From positions 1-9,129 of the forward strand of contig JAFOCH010000085.1 in NCBI GenBank assembly GCA_017381395.1: DNA of 9,129 bases, given 5' to 3'. The translations under genes were made by a program, and so were the position numbers. Position 1 is the stretch's first letter; every line of letters starts with the position of its first letter. The DNA is from Clostridia bacterium. Lineage in GTDB: Bacteria; Bacillota; Clostridia; Oscillospirales; Acutalibacteraceae. Below, in pieces: positions 1 through 7,680 of this stretch. A model generated the notes under the pieces. The model made no database searches and was not told where the DNA came from. It saw only the letters and a program-made list of their open reading frames with translations.

Positions 1-603
1 GGTCCTGCCCAGGCGAAGCATTCGATTCGAATCGATTTGCCGCATTTTACCCTCGTCGGCGCAACGACAAGGTCGGGTCAGCTTGCGGCACCGCTTCGTG
101 ACCGATTCGGCGTTCAGCTTCGACTCGAGCTTTATACACCCGAGCAACTCGGTGATATAGTAATGCGCTCGGCAGGTGTGCTTCAAGTACCCATCGACCG
201 TGACGGCGCTCTCGAAATAGCGTCAAGGTCGCGAGGAACACCCCGAATAGCCAACCGCCTTTTAAAGAGGACACGCGACTTTGCCCAGGTTTTGCGCGAT
301 GGCATAGTTGACGAAGAGGTGGCCAGATACGCCCTCGAACAGCTCCGAATTGACGAGCTCGGACTTGACGATTTCGACCGCCGAATGTTATCAACTATTA
401 TCAGTTTTTATGGCGGCGGACCTGTCGGTGTCGAAACCTTGGCGGCTGCCCTTGGCGAAGAAGCCGTCACAATTGAGGATGTTTACGAGCCCTATTTAAT
501 GCAAATTGGATTTCTGTCACGAACTCCGCGTGGTCGTTGCGTAACAGCACTTGCTTACGACCATCTCGGAATAGAACAGCAGGGGCAGCAATCTTTATTT
601 TAA
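1..603 (+). CDS. ruvB: Holliday junction branch migration helicase RuvB (3' part)
   Basis: RuvB is the AAA+ motor that, with RuvA, drives branch migration of Holliday junctions in recombinational repair. The reading frame is open from base 1, so the gene starts upstream. Two hundred codons are visible, against about 330-345 residues for the whole family, so the N-terminal Walker A and B part is missing. Visible parts are the sensor 1 stretch LVGATTR (window codons 18-24), the arginine-finger segment PLRDRFG (about codons 31-37), the sensor 2 motif [10 protein letters not shown] (about codons 79-88), and the C-terminal winged-helix DNA-binding domain (about codons 136-195, with GVETLAAAL and [11 protein letters not shown]). 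The end, just after QQSLF, is normal for the family. A 48-nt gap separates it from glmM, with no terminator in between. ruvA is expected just upstream but lies outside the window. Confidence 0.96.
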   Translation, partial: GPAQAKHSIRIDLPHFTLVGATTRSGQLAAPLRDRFGVQLRLELYTPEQLGDIVMRSAGVLQVPIDRDGALEIASRSRGTPRIANRLLKRTRDFAQVLRDGIVDEEVARYALEQLRIDELGLDDFDRRMLSTIISFYGGGPVGVETLAAALGEEAVTIEDVYEPYLMQIGFLSRTPRGRCVTALAYDHLGIEQQGQQSLF

Positions 604-638
604 ATTTCAGTTAGATACCAACAATTCTTTATAATTTT

Positions 639-644
639 GGAGGA
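639..644 (+). promoter_or_regulatory. Ribosome binding site of glmM
   Basis: GGAGGA lies 7 nt upstream of the ATG at 652. It decides the start: an in-frame TTG at 637 overlaps this site and cannot be served by it. The ATG also gives the usual GlmM N-terminus, MARMFGTDGVRG. Confidence 0.85.
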
Positions 645-651
645 ATTTTTT

Positions 652-2013
652 ATGGCAAGAATGTTTGGAACCGATGGAGTAAGAGGCGTTGCTAATACCG
701 AACTTACAGTTGAACTCGCAATGGGGATCGGCAGAGCAACCGCAATGGTTTTAGCCGAAGAGGTAAAGAGACCGAAGGTACTCATCGGTATGGATACACG
801 GGCATCGGGTAATATGTTTGAATCGGCACTTGCCGCAGGACTTTGCTCGGTAGGTGCAGATGTCGTTTTGGTAGGAGTAGTACCTACACCCGCTGTTGCC
901 TATCTCGTTCAAAAATACGGCTGTGATGCAGGTATAATGATTTCGGCATCGCACAATCCTTGCGAATACAATGGAATAAAGCTTTTCAGCGGCGATGGAT
1001 ACAAGCTTCCCGACGAAATCGAGGATAAAATCGAAAATATAGTAACCCGTACCGATATCGGACATCCTGCGCCAACTCACGGTGACGTAGGACGCGTTTC
1101 TCACGCCGAGGATGCCGCCGCCGATTACGTTGAATACGTAATTTCTACTACCGATTTGCGCTTTGACGGAATGAAAATTGCCCTCGATTGCGCTAACGGC
1201 TCATCTTCCGTAACTGCAAAGGTGCTTTTTACCATGCTTGGTGCCGAGGTTCACGTTATGTCCGATACTCCCGACGGAGTTAATATCAATGACGGCTGCG
1301 GCTCAACCCATATGGAGAATTTGCAGAAATATGTCCGCGAAAATGGAATGGACGGCGGCTTTGCTTTTGACGGAGATGCCGACCGTTGCCTTGCCGTTGA
1401 CGAAAACGGCGAATTGATTGACGGAGATAAGATAATTGCGATTTGCGCCCTCGATTTGAAGGCAAGGGGACAGTTAAAGGATAATAAAGCGGTTGTTACC
1501 GTAATGTCCAATCTCGGATTTTTCCGCTTTGCTGATGATAACGGAATTATCGCCGAAAAGACAAAGGTAGGCGACCGTTACGTTCTCGAATGTATGAAGG
1601 AAAACGATCTTGCAATCGGCGGAGAGCAGTCGGGCCACGTTATATTCTATAACCTCGCAACAACCGGTGACGGACAGCTTACAGCCGTTCAGTTCCTTGC
1701 CGCAGTAAAACGCGCTGCTAAACCGTTCAGCGAGATTGCAAAGGTTATGACAGTATATCCTCAGGTGCTTAAAAACATCGTAATCGACAATGACAAAAAG
1801 GATATGCTTTTTGAGGACGAGGATATTAAAAAGATTATTTTCGATACCGAGGTTGAGCTCGGAGATAATGGTCGTGTTCTCGTTCGCGCTTCGGGAACCG
1901 AACCGCTTGTACGAGTTATGCTCGAAGGAAAGGATATTTCCGTTATCGAAGAAAAGGCAATGGCAATCTCAAACGTAATTGCCGACCGCTTGAACGGAAA
2001 AATTAAAGCATAA
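652..2013 (+). CDS. glmM: Phosphoglucosamine mutase GlmM
   Basis: GlmM converts glucosamine-6-phosphate to glucosamine-1-phosphate, the step before GlmU on the way to UDP-GlcNAc for peptidoglycan. The 453-residue product has the usual family length. It starts with the typical FGTDGVRG segment. The catalytic phosphoserine loop ISASHNP is present with Ser100 as the phosphorylated residue. The metal-binding loop FDGDADR lies near residue 240, the sugar-binding motif GGEQSGH near 325, and the phosphate-binding loop RASGTEPLVRV near 425. SASHNP together with GEQSGH separates GlmM from general phosphoglucomutases and phosphomannomutases. All key residues are intact. The methyltransferase gene follows after 15 nt, so the two are probably co-transcribed. 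Confidence 0.97.
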   Translation: MARMFGTDGVRGVANTELTVELAMGIGRATAMVLAEEVKRPKVLIGMDTRASGNMFESALAAGLCSVGADVVLVGVVPTPAVAYLVQKYGCDAGIMISASHNPCEYNGIKLFSGDGYKLPDEIEDKIENIVTRTDIGHPAPTHGDVGRVSHAEDAAADYVEYVISTTDLRFDGMKIALDCANGSSSVTAKVLFTMLGAEVHVMSDTPDGVNINDGCGSTHMENLQKYVRENGMDGGFAFDGDADRCLAVDENGELIDGDKIIAICALDLKARGQLKDNKAVVTVMSNLGFFRFADDNGIIAEKTKVGDRYVLECMKENDLAIGGEQSGHVIFYNLATTGDGQLTAVQFLAAVKRAAKPFSEIAKVMTVYPQVLKNIVIDNDKKDMLFEDEDIKKIIFDTEVELGDNGRVLVRASGTEPLVRVMLEGKDISVIEEKAMAISNVIADRLNGKIKA

Positions 2014-2028
2014 AGGATTGAAAAAATT

Positions 2029-2907
2029 TTGAGAGAAGTCAAAGGATTTGACAATTACGAGCTTATTGACACCTCGTGCGGAGAAAAGCTCGAACGTTGG
2101 AAGGATATAATTCTCATTCGCCCCGACCCGCAAATCATCTGGAACACCGAAAGGATAAATCCGCTTTGGCATAATGCTCACGCGCGTTATCACCGCTCGT
2201 CATCGGGCGGCGGCTCGTGGGAAAGGTATAAGAGTGTACCCGATGTATGGACGGTAAAGTACCGCGATTTGCAGTTTAATTTAAAGCCGATGGGATTTAA
2301 GCACACGGGACTTTTTCCCGAGCAGGCGGTTAACTGGGATTTAATGAGCGAGATGATTGACCGCCGCGTCAGAAAGGGCAAGGAAGTCAAGGTGCTCAAC
2401 CTCTTTGGTTACACGGGTGCGGCTACACTTGCATGTGCAGCGGCAGGAGCTAGCGTAACCCACGTCGACGCGTCAAAGGGAATGGTTCTTTGCGCAAAGG
2501 ATAACGCGGTAGCAAGTCGCCTTGCCGACAAGCCGATTCGTTGGCTGGTCGACGATTGTAAAAAGTTTGTACTGCGCGAAATTCGTCGCGGAAATAAATA
2601 TGACGGAATAGTTATGGATCCGCCTTCTTATGGACGCGGACCAGGTGGAGAAGTATGGAAAATTGAGGAACAGTTGTGGGATTTGCTCACGATTTGCAAC
2701 CAAATTCTCACCGACGAGCCACTCTTTTTCCTGCTCAATTCGTATACAACAGGACTGTCACCGAGCGTAATGAAATATATGCTTGCTTCGGTGATAGCAA
2801 AGGGTAGGGGCGGCTCGGTCACCTGTGACGAAATTGGACTACCCGTTACCGATAGCGGACTTGTACTCCCTTGCGGAAACACTGCCGCTTGGCTTAATGA
2901 AGATTAA
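2029..2907 (+). CDS. Class I SAM-dependent methyltransferase, RlmK-like
   Basis: This 292-residue protein has a Rossmann-fold methyltransferase domain of the kind found in 23S rRNA methyltransferases (RlmK/RlmI-like, Methyltrans_SAM family). SAM-binding motif I is LNLFGYTGAA (residues 123-132), the acidic residue after strand 2 is in HVDASK (145-150), and motif IV is MDPPSYGRG (196-204), the substrate loop typical of RNA or other nucleic-acid methylases. The N-terminal 100 residues, with the segment HTGLFPEQ, match a widespread family of uncharacterised methyltransferases. There is no obvious PUA or THUMP RNA-binding domain, so the target is uncertain; rRNA is the best guess by family. Translation starts at TTG 2029, with AAAGGA 11 nt upstream; no ATG lies nearby in frame. 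It sits 15 nt after glmM and 15 nt before ecfA1. Confidence 0.85.
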   Translation: MREVKGFDNYELIDTSCGEKLERWKDIILIRPDPQIIWNTERINPLWHNAHARYHRSSSGGGSWERYKSVPDVWTVKYRDLQFNLKPMGFKHTGLFPEQAVNWDLMSEMIDRRVRKGKEVKVLNLFGYTGAATLACAAAGASVTHVDASKGMVLCAKDNAVASRLADKPIRWLVDDCKKFVLREIRRGNKYDGIVMDPPSYGRGPGGEVWKIEEQLWDLLTICNQILTDEPLFFLLNSYTTGLSPSVMKYMLASVIAKGRGGSVTCDEIGLPVTDSGLVLPCGNTAAWLNED

Positions 2908-2922
2908 AAGGAAGAATCGATT

Positions 2923-3777
2923 TTGGATAATATAATCGAACTGAATAACGTCGTTTTTGATTATTCCGACGAAAATGATAATCCCGTAACCGTCTTGAAT
3001 GGAATAACGCTCAATATCGAGCGTGGCTCGTTTACGGCGGTGCTTGGGCATAACGGCTCGGGAAAGTCTACAATGGCAAAGCTGTTTAACGCGCTCGAAC
3101 ATCCGTCGAGCGGCACGGTGATCGTTAACGGAATGGACACCGCCGACCAAAAGTATGAATTTGATATTAGAAAAACAGTCGGAATCGTCTTTCAGAATCC
3201 CGATAATCAGATTGTCGCATCAATCGTCGAGGAGGATGTTGCCTTTGGCCCCGAAAATCTCGGCATAGAGCCAAAGGAAATTAGAAAAAGGGTGGACGAA
3301 GCGTTAAAGGCGGTCGATATGTACGAATACCGCGATCACGCACCATTCAAGCTTTCGGGCGGTCAAAAGCAGCGAATCGCCATCGCGGGAATACTCGCAA
3401 TGCAACCCGAATGCATCGTTCTTGACGAGCCAACGGCTATGCTCGACCCAAAGGGACGCCGCGAGGTTATCGAAACAGTAAAGCGACTGAATAAAGAAAA
3501 GGGAATGACGGTCGTACTTATAACTCATTTTATGGACGAGGCGGCTATTGCCGACCGAGTGGTTGTTATGGACGACGGTAAATTTATACTCGATGGTACT
3601 CCCGTCGAGGTTTTTGGTCACGTAAAGGAACTGAAAGAGGTTGGACTCGATGTACCGCAGCCAACCGAGCTCGTGGGGCTTTTAAAGGACGGCGGAATCG
3701 ACATCGAAACCGATATAATCGATGTTGACGGATGTGTAAACGCGCTTATGAAGGCGCTCAACTTGGAGGAAAAATAA
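2923..3777 (+). CDS. ecfA1: ECF transporter ATPase EcfA1 (CbiO-type)
   Basis: EcfA1 is one of two ATPases that power energy-coupling-factor importers of vitamins and trace nutrients; it works at the inner face of the membrane with EcfA2 and EcfT. The 284-residue protein has Walker [10 protein letters not shown] (42-50), a Q-loop with the ECF-typical QNPDNQ (91-96), signature LSGGQ (144-148), Walker B CIVLDEP (164-170, catalytic Glu169) and switch His202. After about residue 220 it carries the C-terminal extension typical of ECF ATPases (VFGHVKEL, then VPQPTEL). The QNPDNQ Q-loop and first-in-operon position point to EcfA1 rather than EcfA2. Translation starts at TTG 2923, with AAAGGA-like sequence about 10 nt upstream overlapping the previous stop codon. 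No S component is adjacent, which indicates a module shared by several substrate-binding subunits. Confidence 0.95.
   Translation: MDNIIELNNVVFDYSDENDNPVTVLNGITLNIERGSFTAVLGHNGSGKSTMAKLFNALEHPSSGTVIVNGMDTADQKYEFDIRKTVGIVFQNPDNQIVASIVEEDVAFGPENLGIEPKEIRKRVDEALKAVDMYEYRDHAPFKLSGGQKQRIAIAGILAMQPECIVLDEPTAMLDPKGRREVIETVKRLNKEKGMTVVLITHFMDEAAIADRVVVMDDGKFILDGTPVEVFGHVKELKEVGLDVPQPTELVGLLKDGGIDIETDIIDVDGCVNALMKALNLEEK
3765..3770 (+). promoter_or_regulatory. Ribosome binding site of ecfA2 inside ecfA1
   Basis: GGAGGA lies within the last codons of ecfA1 and 7 nt before the TTG at 3778. It supports the TTG start directly adjoining the ecfA1 stop codon (3775-3777), and suggests coupled translation of the two ATPases, which act as a 1:1 heterodimer. 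Confidence 0.8.
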
Positions 3778-4644
3778 TTGTCTATTCTCAAAGTAGAGGG
3801 ATTGACCTACATCTATGGCGAAGGGACACCCTTTCGCATAGCGGCAATCACCGACGTAAATTTTGAAATAAATTCACCCGGACTGACCGCCATAATCGGT
3901 CACACAGGTTCGGGCAAATCGACACTTATCCAGCACCTGAACGGACTTATTAGGACCGAACCGGGTCACGTTTTTGTTGACGATGTTGACATTTGGGCGA
4001 ATGAAAAAGAAATTCGCGACGTAAGGTTTAAGGTGGGACTTGTTTTTCAGTATCCCGAATACCAGCTGTTTGAAGAAACTGTGGAAAAGGATATTGCCTT
4101 TGGCCCCAGAAATATCGGACTCGATGAGGACGAAATTCAGCAGCGTGTCGTTTGGGCGGCAAAAAAGGTCGGCCTGACCGACGAATTGCTGAAAAAATCT
4201 CCATTCGAGCTTTCGGGCGGGGAAAAAAGACGAGCCGCAATCGCAGGCGTACTTGCGATGAAGCCGAGGGTGCTTATTTTAGACGAGCCGACAGCGGGAC
4301 TCGACCCAAAGGGTAGGGATATGCTGCTCGACTGCATCGTAGAATACCAGAGAAGTGAAAATGCCGTTGTTCTCCTCGTTTCACATTCGATGGAGGACGT
4401 CGCAAGGGTGGCCGATAACGTGCTTGTAATGAATGGCGGTCGCCTTGCCATGTTTGGCAAAACGCAGGAGGTCTTTTCACGCGGAAAAGAGCTCGAAAAA
4501 ATGGGACTTGCCGTACCAAGCATTATGAAAATCGTGTCTGCTTTGCGTGACAAAGGGGTAGGTTTACCCGACGGAATATTAAATGTCACCGATGCAAAGG
4601 ATGCACTTTTGCACCTTTTGAAGGGCGGTGAGCCGAATGCTTAA
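3778..4644 (+). CDS. ecfA2: ECF transporter ATPase EcfA2 (CbiO-type)
   Basis: This is the second ATPase of the ECF module, paralogous to the preceding gene. The 288-residue protein has Walker A GHTGSGKST (41-49), a Q-loop with QYPEYQLF (91-98), a diagnostic EcfA2 feature, signature LSGGE (145-149), Walker B VLILDEP (165-171, Glu170) and switch His203. The PEYQLF Q-loop and LSGGE signature distinguish it from EcfA1. Both ATPases appear catalytically complete. The start is TTG 3778, immediately after the ecfA1 stop, with a strong ribosome binding site. The 3' end overlaps the ATG of ecfT by 8 nt, again suggesting translational coupling. Confidence 0.95.
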   Translation: MSILKVEGLTYIYGEGTPFRIAAITDVNFEINSPGLTAIIGHTGSGKSTLIQHLNGLIRTEPGHVFVDDVDIWANEKEIRDVRFKVGLVFQYPEYQLFEETVEKDIAFGPRNIGLDEDEIQQRVVWAAKKVGLTDELLKKSPFELSGGEKRRAAIAGVLAMKPRVLILDEPTAGLDPKGRDMLLDCIVEYQRSENAVVLLVSHSMEDVARVADNVLVMNGGRLAMFGKTQEVFSRGKELEKMGLAVPSIMKIVSALRDKGVGLPDGILNVTDAKDALLHLLKGGEPNA

Positions 4645-5455
4645 TAATATTACAATAGGTCAGTATTTCCCGGCAAAATCGGTCATCCACCGAGCCGACC
4701 CGAGAATAAAAATTCTGGTTACTCTGCTTTTAATCGTCACGCTATTTATGGCGGGTAATTTTACCACATTGTTACTTTGCGGAGCTTTCACGATTTTGAC
4801 AGTATTGCTGACAAAAATTCCGCTCAAAATGTATCTAAAAACATTAAAAGCGATATGGATGATTTTATTTTTTACCGCCGTGCTGAATATATTTTATTCA
4901 ACAGGCGAGGGTGATCCTCTGTTTAAATGGAAGTTTATTTCGATTTATTCCGAGGGGATTGAGAGGGCTGTATTTATCGCCATACGAATACTTTTACTTT
5001 TGATAATCAGCTCAGCTCTCACCTATACGACCTCACCGAGCGAGCTTACCGACGCGATCGAGCGACTTTTAAAACCGCTTAAATTTATCGGTCTTGGTGG
5101 CGCAGTTCATATCTTTGCGATGATGATGTCGATTGCGCTCCGATTTATCCCAACTCTTGTCGAGGAAACGGATAAAATTATGTCGGCGCAAAAGGCACGT
5201 GGAGCCGATATGGAATCGGGTGGCCTTTTAAAAAGGGCAAAGGCACTTATTCCTATAATGGTACCGCTGCTCAGCTCGTCAGTGCGCCGTGCAACCGACC
5301 TTGCCGAAGCGATGGAATGCCGTTGCTACAACGGGGGAAAGGGACGCACTAAATTAAAGCAGCTCCATCTCGGTATTAGGGATTGGTTGATTCTGTTTTT
5401 TGCTGCTTTATTGCTTGCGGCAGTAATTGTTTTGAATACTCTGCCCGTAATTTAA
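4637..5455 (+). CDS. ecfT: ECF transporter transmembrane subunit EcfT
   Basis: EcfT is the membrane scaffold that couples the EcfA1-EcfA2 ATPases to the S components that bind vitamins. The 272-residue protein opens with the typical NITIGQYFPAKSVIHR-DPR segment. Hydrophobic helices lie at about residues 25-60 (two), 71-88, 110-131, 145-165 and 238-262. The two coupling motifs that dock onto the ATPases are visible: KARG (186-189) and ECRCY (227-231), each with its central Arg. I place the start at ATG 4637, which gives the family N-terminus and has AGGG about 11 nt upstream. An in-frame GTG at 4628 would add three residues but lies only two bases from that purine run. The gene overlaps ecfA2 by 8 nt. 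truA follows after 34 nt. Confidence 0.95.
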   Translation: MLNNITIGQYFPAKSVIHRADPRIKILVTLLLIVTLFMAGNFTTLLLCGAFTILTVLLTKIPLKMYLKTLKAIWMILFFTAVLNIFYSTGEGDPLFKWKFISIYSEGIERAVFIAIRILLLLIISSALTYTTSPSELTDAIERLLKPLKFIGLGGAVHIFAMMMSIALRFIPTLVEETDKIMSAQKARGADMESGGLLKRAKALIPIMVPLLSSSVRRATDLAEAMECRCYNGGKGRTKLKQLHLGIRDWLILFFAALLLAAVIVLNTLPVI

Positions 5456-5475
5456 TCGGGTGTAAAAAATATGAT

Positions 5476-5482
5476 GGGAGGT
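5476..5482 (+). promoter_or_regulatory. Ribosome binding site of truA
   Basis: GGGAGGT lies 7 nt before TTG 5490. It overlaps an in-frame GTG at 5481 and is 19 nt from the ATG at 5502, so it favours TTG 5490 over both. A run of seven T (5485-5491) fills the spacer and enters the start codon. Confidence 0.75.
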
Positions 5483-5489
5483 GCTTTTT

Positions 5490-6227
5490 TTGCGACGTGT
5501 AATGTTAAAATTACGCTACGATGGTGGAGCATACCACGGCTGGCAGGTACAGAATAATGCCCTGTCGGTTCAAACTGTGTTACAGAATGCGGCAGAAATG
5601 GTTTTGGGTAGCCGTCCTAATATCACCGGTTGCAGTCGCACCGATGCAGGTGTCCACGCTAATATGTTCTGCTGTCATCTGGATATAGAAAAAAGCATCT
5701 CTGACGACCGCTTAATTGCGGCGCTTAATGCCCATTTGCCTAATGATATTGCCGTTTTTGAATGCAAAACGGTGGATAACGATTTTCACGCCAGATATAG
5801 TGCTGTGGGAAAGAATTATGTGTATAAAATTTATTCCAGCCCGTACAGAAACCCTTTTTACGAGGGCTACTGTTTGCATGTAAAGAATAAGCTGGACATT
5901 GAGCTTATGAATGCCGCGGCGCAGAAATTTGTCGGTAAATACGATTTTTCCGCCTTTTGTTCGTCGGGCTCATCGGTAAAGGATACCGTGCGTAATGTAC
6001 AGAGCGTCGAGGTAAGAAAAAATGGCGATATGGTCGAATTTTCGGTCACCGCTGACGGATTTTTGTACAACATGGTTCGCATAATGGTCGGCACCTTGCT
6101 TTACGTCAACGAAGGAAAAATAAAGGTGGACGAAATCTCGAATATTATCGAATCGGGTGACAGGAGCCGCGCGGGAAAAACCGCATCACCAAGCGGATTA
6201 TATCTCAATGAAGTATATTATGAATGA
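5490..6227 (+). CDS. truA: tRNA pseudouridine(38-40) synthase TruA
   Basis: TruA converts uridines 38, 39 and 40 in the tRNA anticodon stem to pseudouridine. The 245-residue protein matches the family length. Near the N-terminus is LKLRYDGGAYHGWQ, typical of the family. The catalytic aspartate is Asp52 in CSRTDAGVHA. The later conserved segments FHARYSA (about residues 91-97), YDFSAFCSSG and FLYNMVRIMVGTLL are present, and the end carries AGKTASPSGLYL, the family C-terminal signature. Start TTG 5490 is chosen from the ribosome binding site; ATG 5502 would lose four residues. It follows ecfT, as in the conserved Firmicutes block ecfA1-ecfA2-ecfT-truA, but the ribosomal protein genes rplM and rpsI that often come next are absent. 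Confidence 0.96.
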   Translation: MRRVMLKLRYDGGAYHGWQVQNNALSVQTVLQNAAEMVLGSRPNITGCSRTDAGVHANMFCCHLDIEKSISDDRLIAALNAHLPNDIAVFECKTVDNDFHARYSAVGKNYVYKIYSSPYRNPFYEGYCLHVKNKLDIELMNAAAQKFVGKYDFSAFCSSGSSVKDTVRNVQSVEVRKNGDMVEFSVTADGFLYNMVRIMVGTLLYVNEGKIKVDEISNIIESGDRSRAGKTASPSGLYLNEVYYE

Positions 6228-6249
6228 TAGAAAGGTGGGTGACAGATAA

Positions 6250-7680
6250 ATGGAATATCAGCGCAAAAAGGTCGAGAAAATCAAGGTGCAAAAGCCACGA
6301 GAAAAGGACGAATTAAAGGCGAATAAAGTACGCCGACCGATACGTCCTCGACCCGAACCAAAAAGTAATAGAGACGTTGGCTTTGACATTGAGGATATTC
6401 CAATGTCACCGAAAAAAAGTAGTGATATTTTAACCGATAACGCAGCCAATGAACCTGCACATCGCGATATTAAAATAGGCAGACGTGGAGCTAAAAAATC
6501 GGATTCGTCACCCACCGAAAATGCCGATTTACGCGTAATCATCGGCGGAAAGCTGCAACGATTAAAGGAACGCAAAAAAACGCTTATAATAATGGCGGTC
6601 GCACTTGTTACAGTGCTTACGATATTTATCGCGGCAATAGTCACCCCTGCCAATCTGTTCGAGCTGATGCAAAACAACTTTACCCTCTGGGGAAAGGGAA
6701 GCGGAATGCCCTGCGAGGTTGGTGGCTCGGCAACCCTGGATATAAAAACGAGGGACAATACTGTTTTTGTCCTCACCGATACACGAGCTTACGTCTATAA
6801 CCGTACGGGAAAGCAGGTTCAGTCGATTCAGCACGGCTATTCAAATCCTGAGTTGTACGTTTCCGATTCGCGTTCGCTTATCTATGACCGAGGAGGCGTA
6901 AAGCTCCGCGTCGATACACTCAATACAAACATAGCGAACAAATCCCTTTCGGGAAAGATAACCACCGCCACACTTTCGGACAGCGGTAGGGTTGGCATTA
7001 TAACAGAAGGGGTAAAATCAGTATCACAGTTTGTCGTTTCAAACGAATCGTTTACAGAATTTTCCGCATGGGCATCGACCGAGCGTTTGACCGCCGTTGC
7101 CCTCAGCCGATTTGGTGATACAGCCGCTGTGTCGGCGGTAACCTCATCGTCGGGTAATTTTAAATCAATAGTTTACCTGCTTGACATTTCGGACGAAAAA
7201 ATTACCGAAATTGATAGAATCGAATTTGATTCAACGCCGATAGTCACGCTTCAAACGGTGGGCGACCGAGTGATTGCCGTTGGTACCGATTTTATAAGCA
7301 GCTTTGAATTTGACGGCAGCGGAAAGGTTGAGAAACCCATCAATTACTTAAAGCACGTAAAGTTTGAAGATGACCGCCAAATTCTCATTTCAAACAGTCC
7401 GTCAAATAATGTGCAAAAGACGCAAATAACACTTTTCAACAAAGAACTTGAAGAAAAACAGGCGGTCACCGTGACAGGAAACTGCGATAACATTAGTCTT
7501 TGTGGTGACGGAATTTCGGTACTCTTTGGTAATTCACTTGTTATGTATGATAAAAATGGTAAAGAAATAAACAGTAAAAGTGTTGGATTTGAAGGAATAA
7601 AAATTGCTTCATACAGGGATGGAACGGCGGTTTCGGCTGATATGAAGCTAGATTATTACGAATACGGAGCGGATGAGTGA
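6250..7680 (+). CDS. Single-pass membrane protein with large extracytoplasmic domain, DUF5711-like
   Basis: This 476-residue protein has no known function. Residues 1-110 form a charged, probably disordered cytoplasmic tail rich in Lys and Arg. A single hydrophobic helix (about 111-132, starting TLIIMAVALV) follows the basic stretch KLQRLKERKK, so the topology should be N-inside, C-outside. Residues 133-476 form the outer domain, made mostly of short predicted beta strands with recurring strand-turn units such as VFVLTDTRAYVYNRTGK and ISVLFGNSLVMYDKNGK, suggesting a beta-propeller-like fold. The segment after the helix (PANLFELMQN) and the layout resemble the clostridial DUF5711 family; this is from memory of the family, not a search. 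No catalytic motif or cell-wall anchor is seen. ATG 6250 is preceded by AAGGTGG about 11 nt upstream. Its stop overlaps the start of the CvpA-like gene, implying a linked role. Confidence 0.8.
   Translation: MEYQRKKVEKIKVQKPREKDELKANKVRRPIRPRPEPKSNRDVGFDIEDIPMSPKKSSDILTDNAANEPAHRDIKIGRRGAKKSDSSPTENADLRVIIGGKLQRLKERKKTLIIMAVALVTVLTIFIAAIVTPANLFELMQNNFTLWGKGSGMPCEVGGSATLDIKTRDNTVFVLTDTRAYVYNRTGKQVQSIQHGYSNPELYVSDSRSLIYDRGGVKLRVDTLNTNIANKSLSGKITTATLSDSGRVGIITEGVKSVSQFVVSNESFTEFSAWASTERLTAVALSRFGDTAAVSAVTSSSGNFKSIVYLLDISDEKITEIDRIEFDSTPIVTLQTVGDRVIAVGTDFISSFEFDGSGKVEKPINYLKHVKFEDDRQILISNSPSNNVQKTQITLFNKELEEKQAVTVTGNCDNISLCGDGISVLFGNSLVMYDKNGKEINSKSVGFEGIKIASYRDGTAVSADMKLDYYEYGADE

Noticed and set aside
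630..635. A perfect TATAAT just before glmM, as a possible promoter -10 box
   Set aside because: Transcription would begin near 642, inside the ribosome binding site at 639-644, and there is no good -35 element at 17 nt (only TTCAGT at 18 nt). It is best seen as chance AT-rich spacer.
4628..4636. GTG 4628 as the start of ecfT
   Set aside because: The purine run AAGGG ends only two bases before it, while ATG 4637 is better spaced and gives the standard EcfT N-terminus.
6258..6776. A 172-codon open frame on the minus strand opposite the DUF5711-like gene
   Set aside because: It is a shadow of a convincing + strand gene, with no ribosome binding site, no recognisable domain, and only low-complexity composition. 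Other minus-strand frames, such as the one opposite ecfA2 at 4137-4589, fail for the same reasons.
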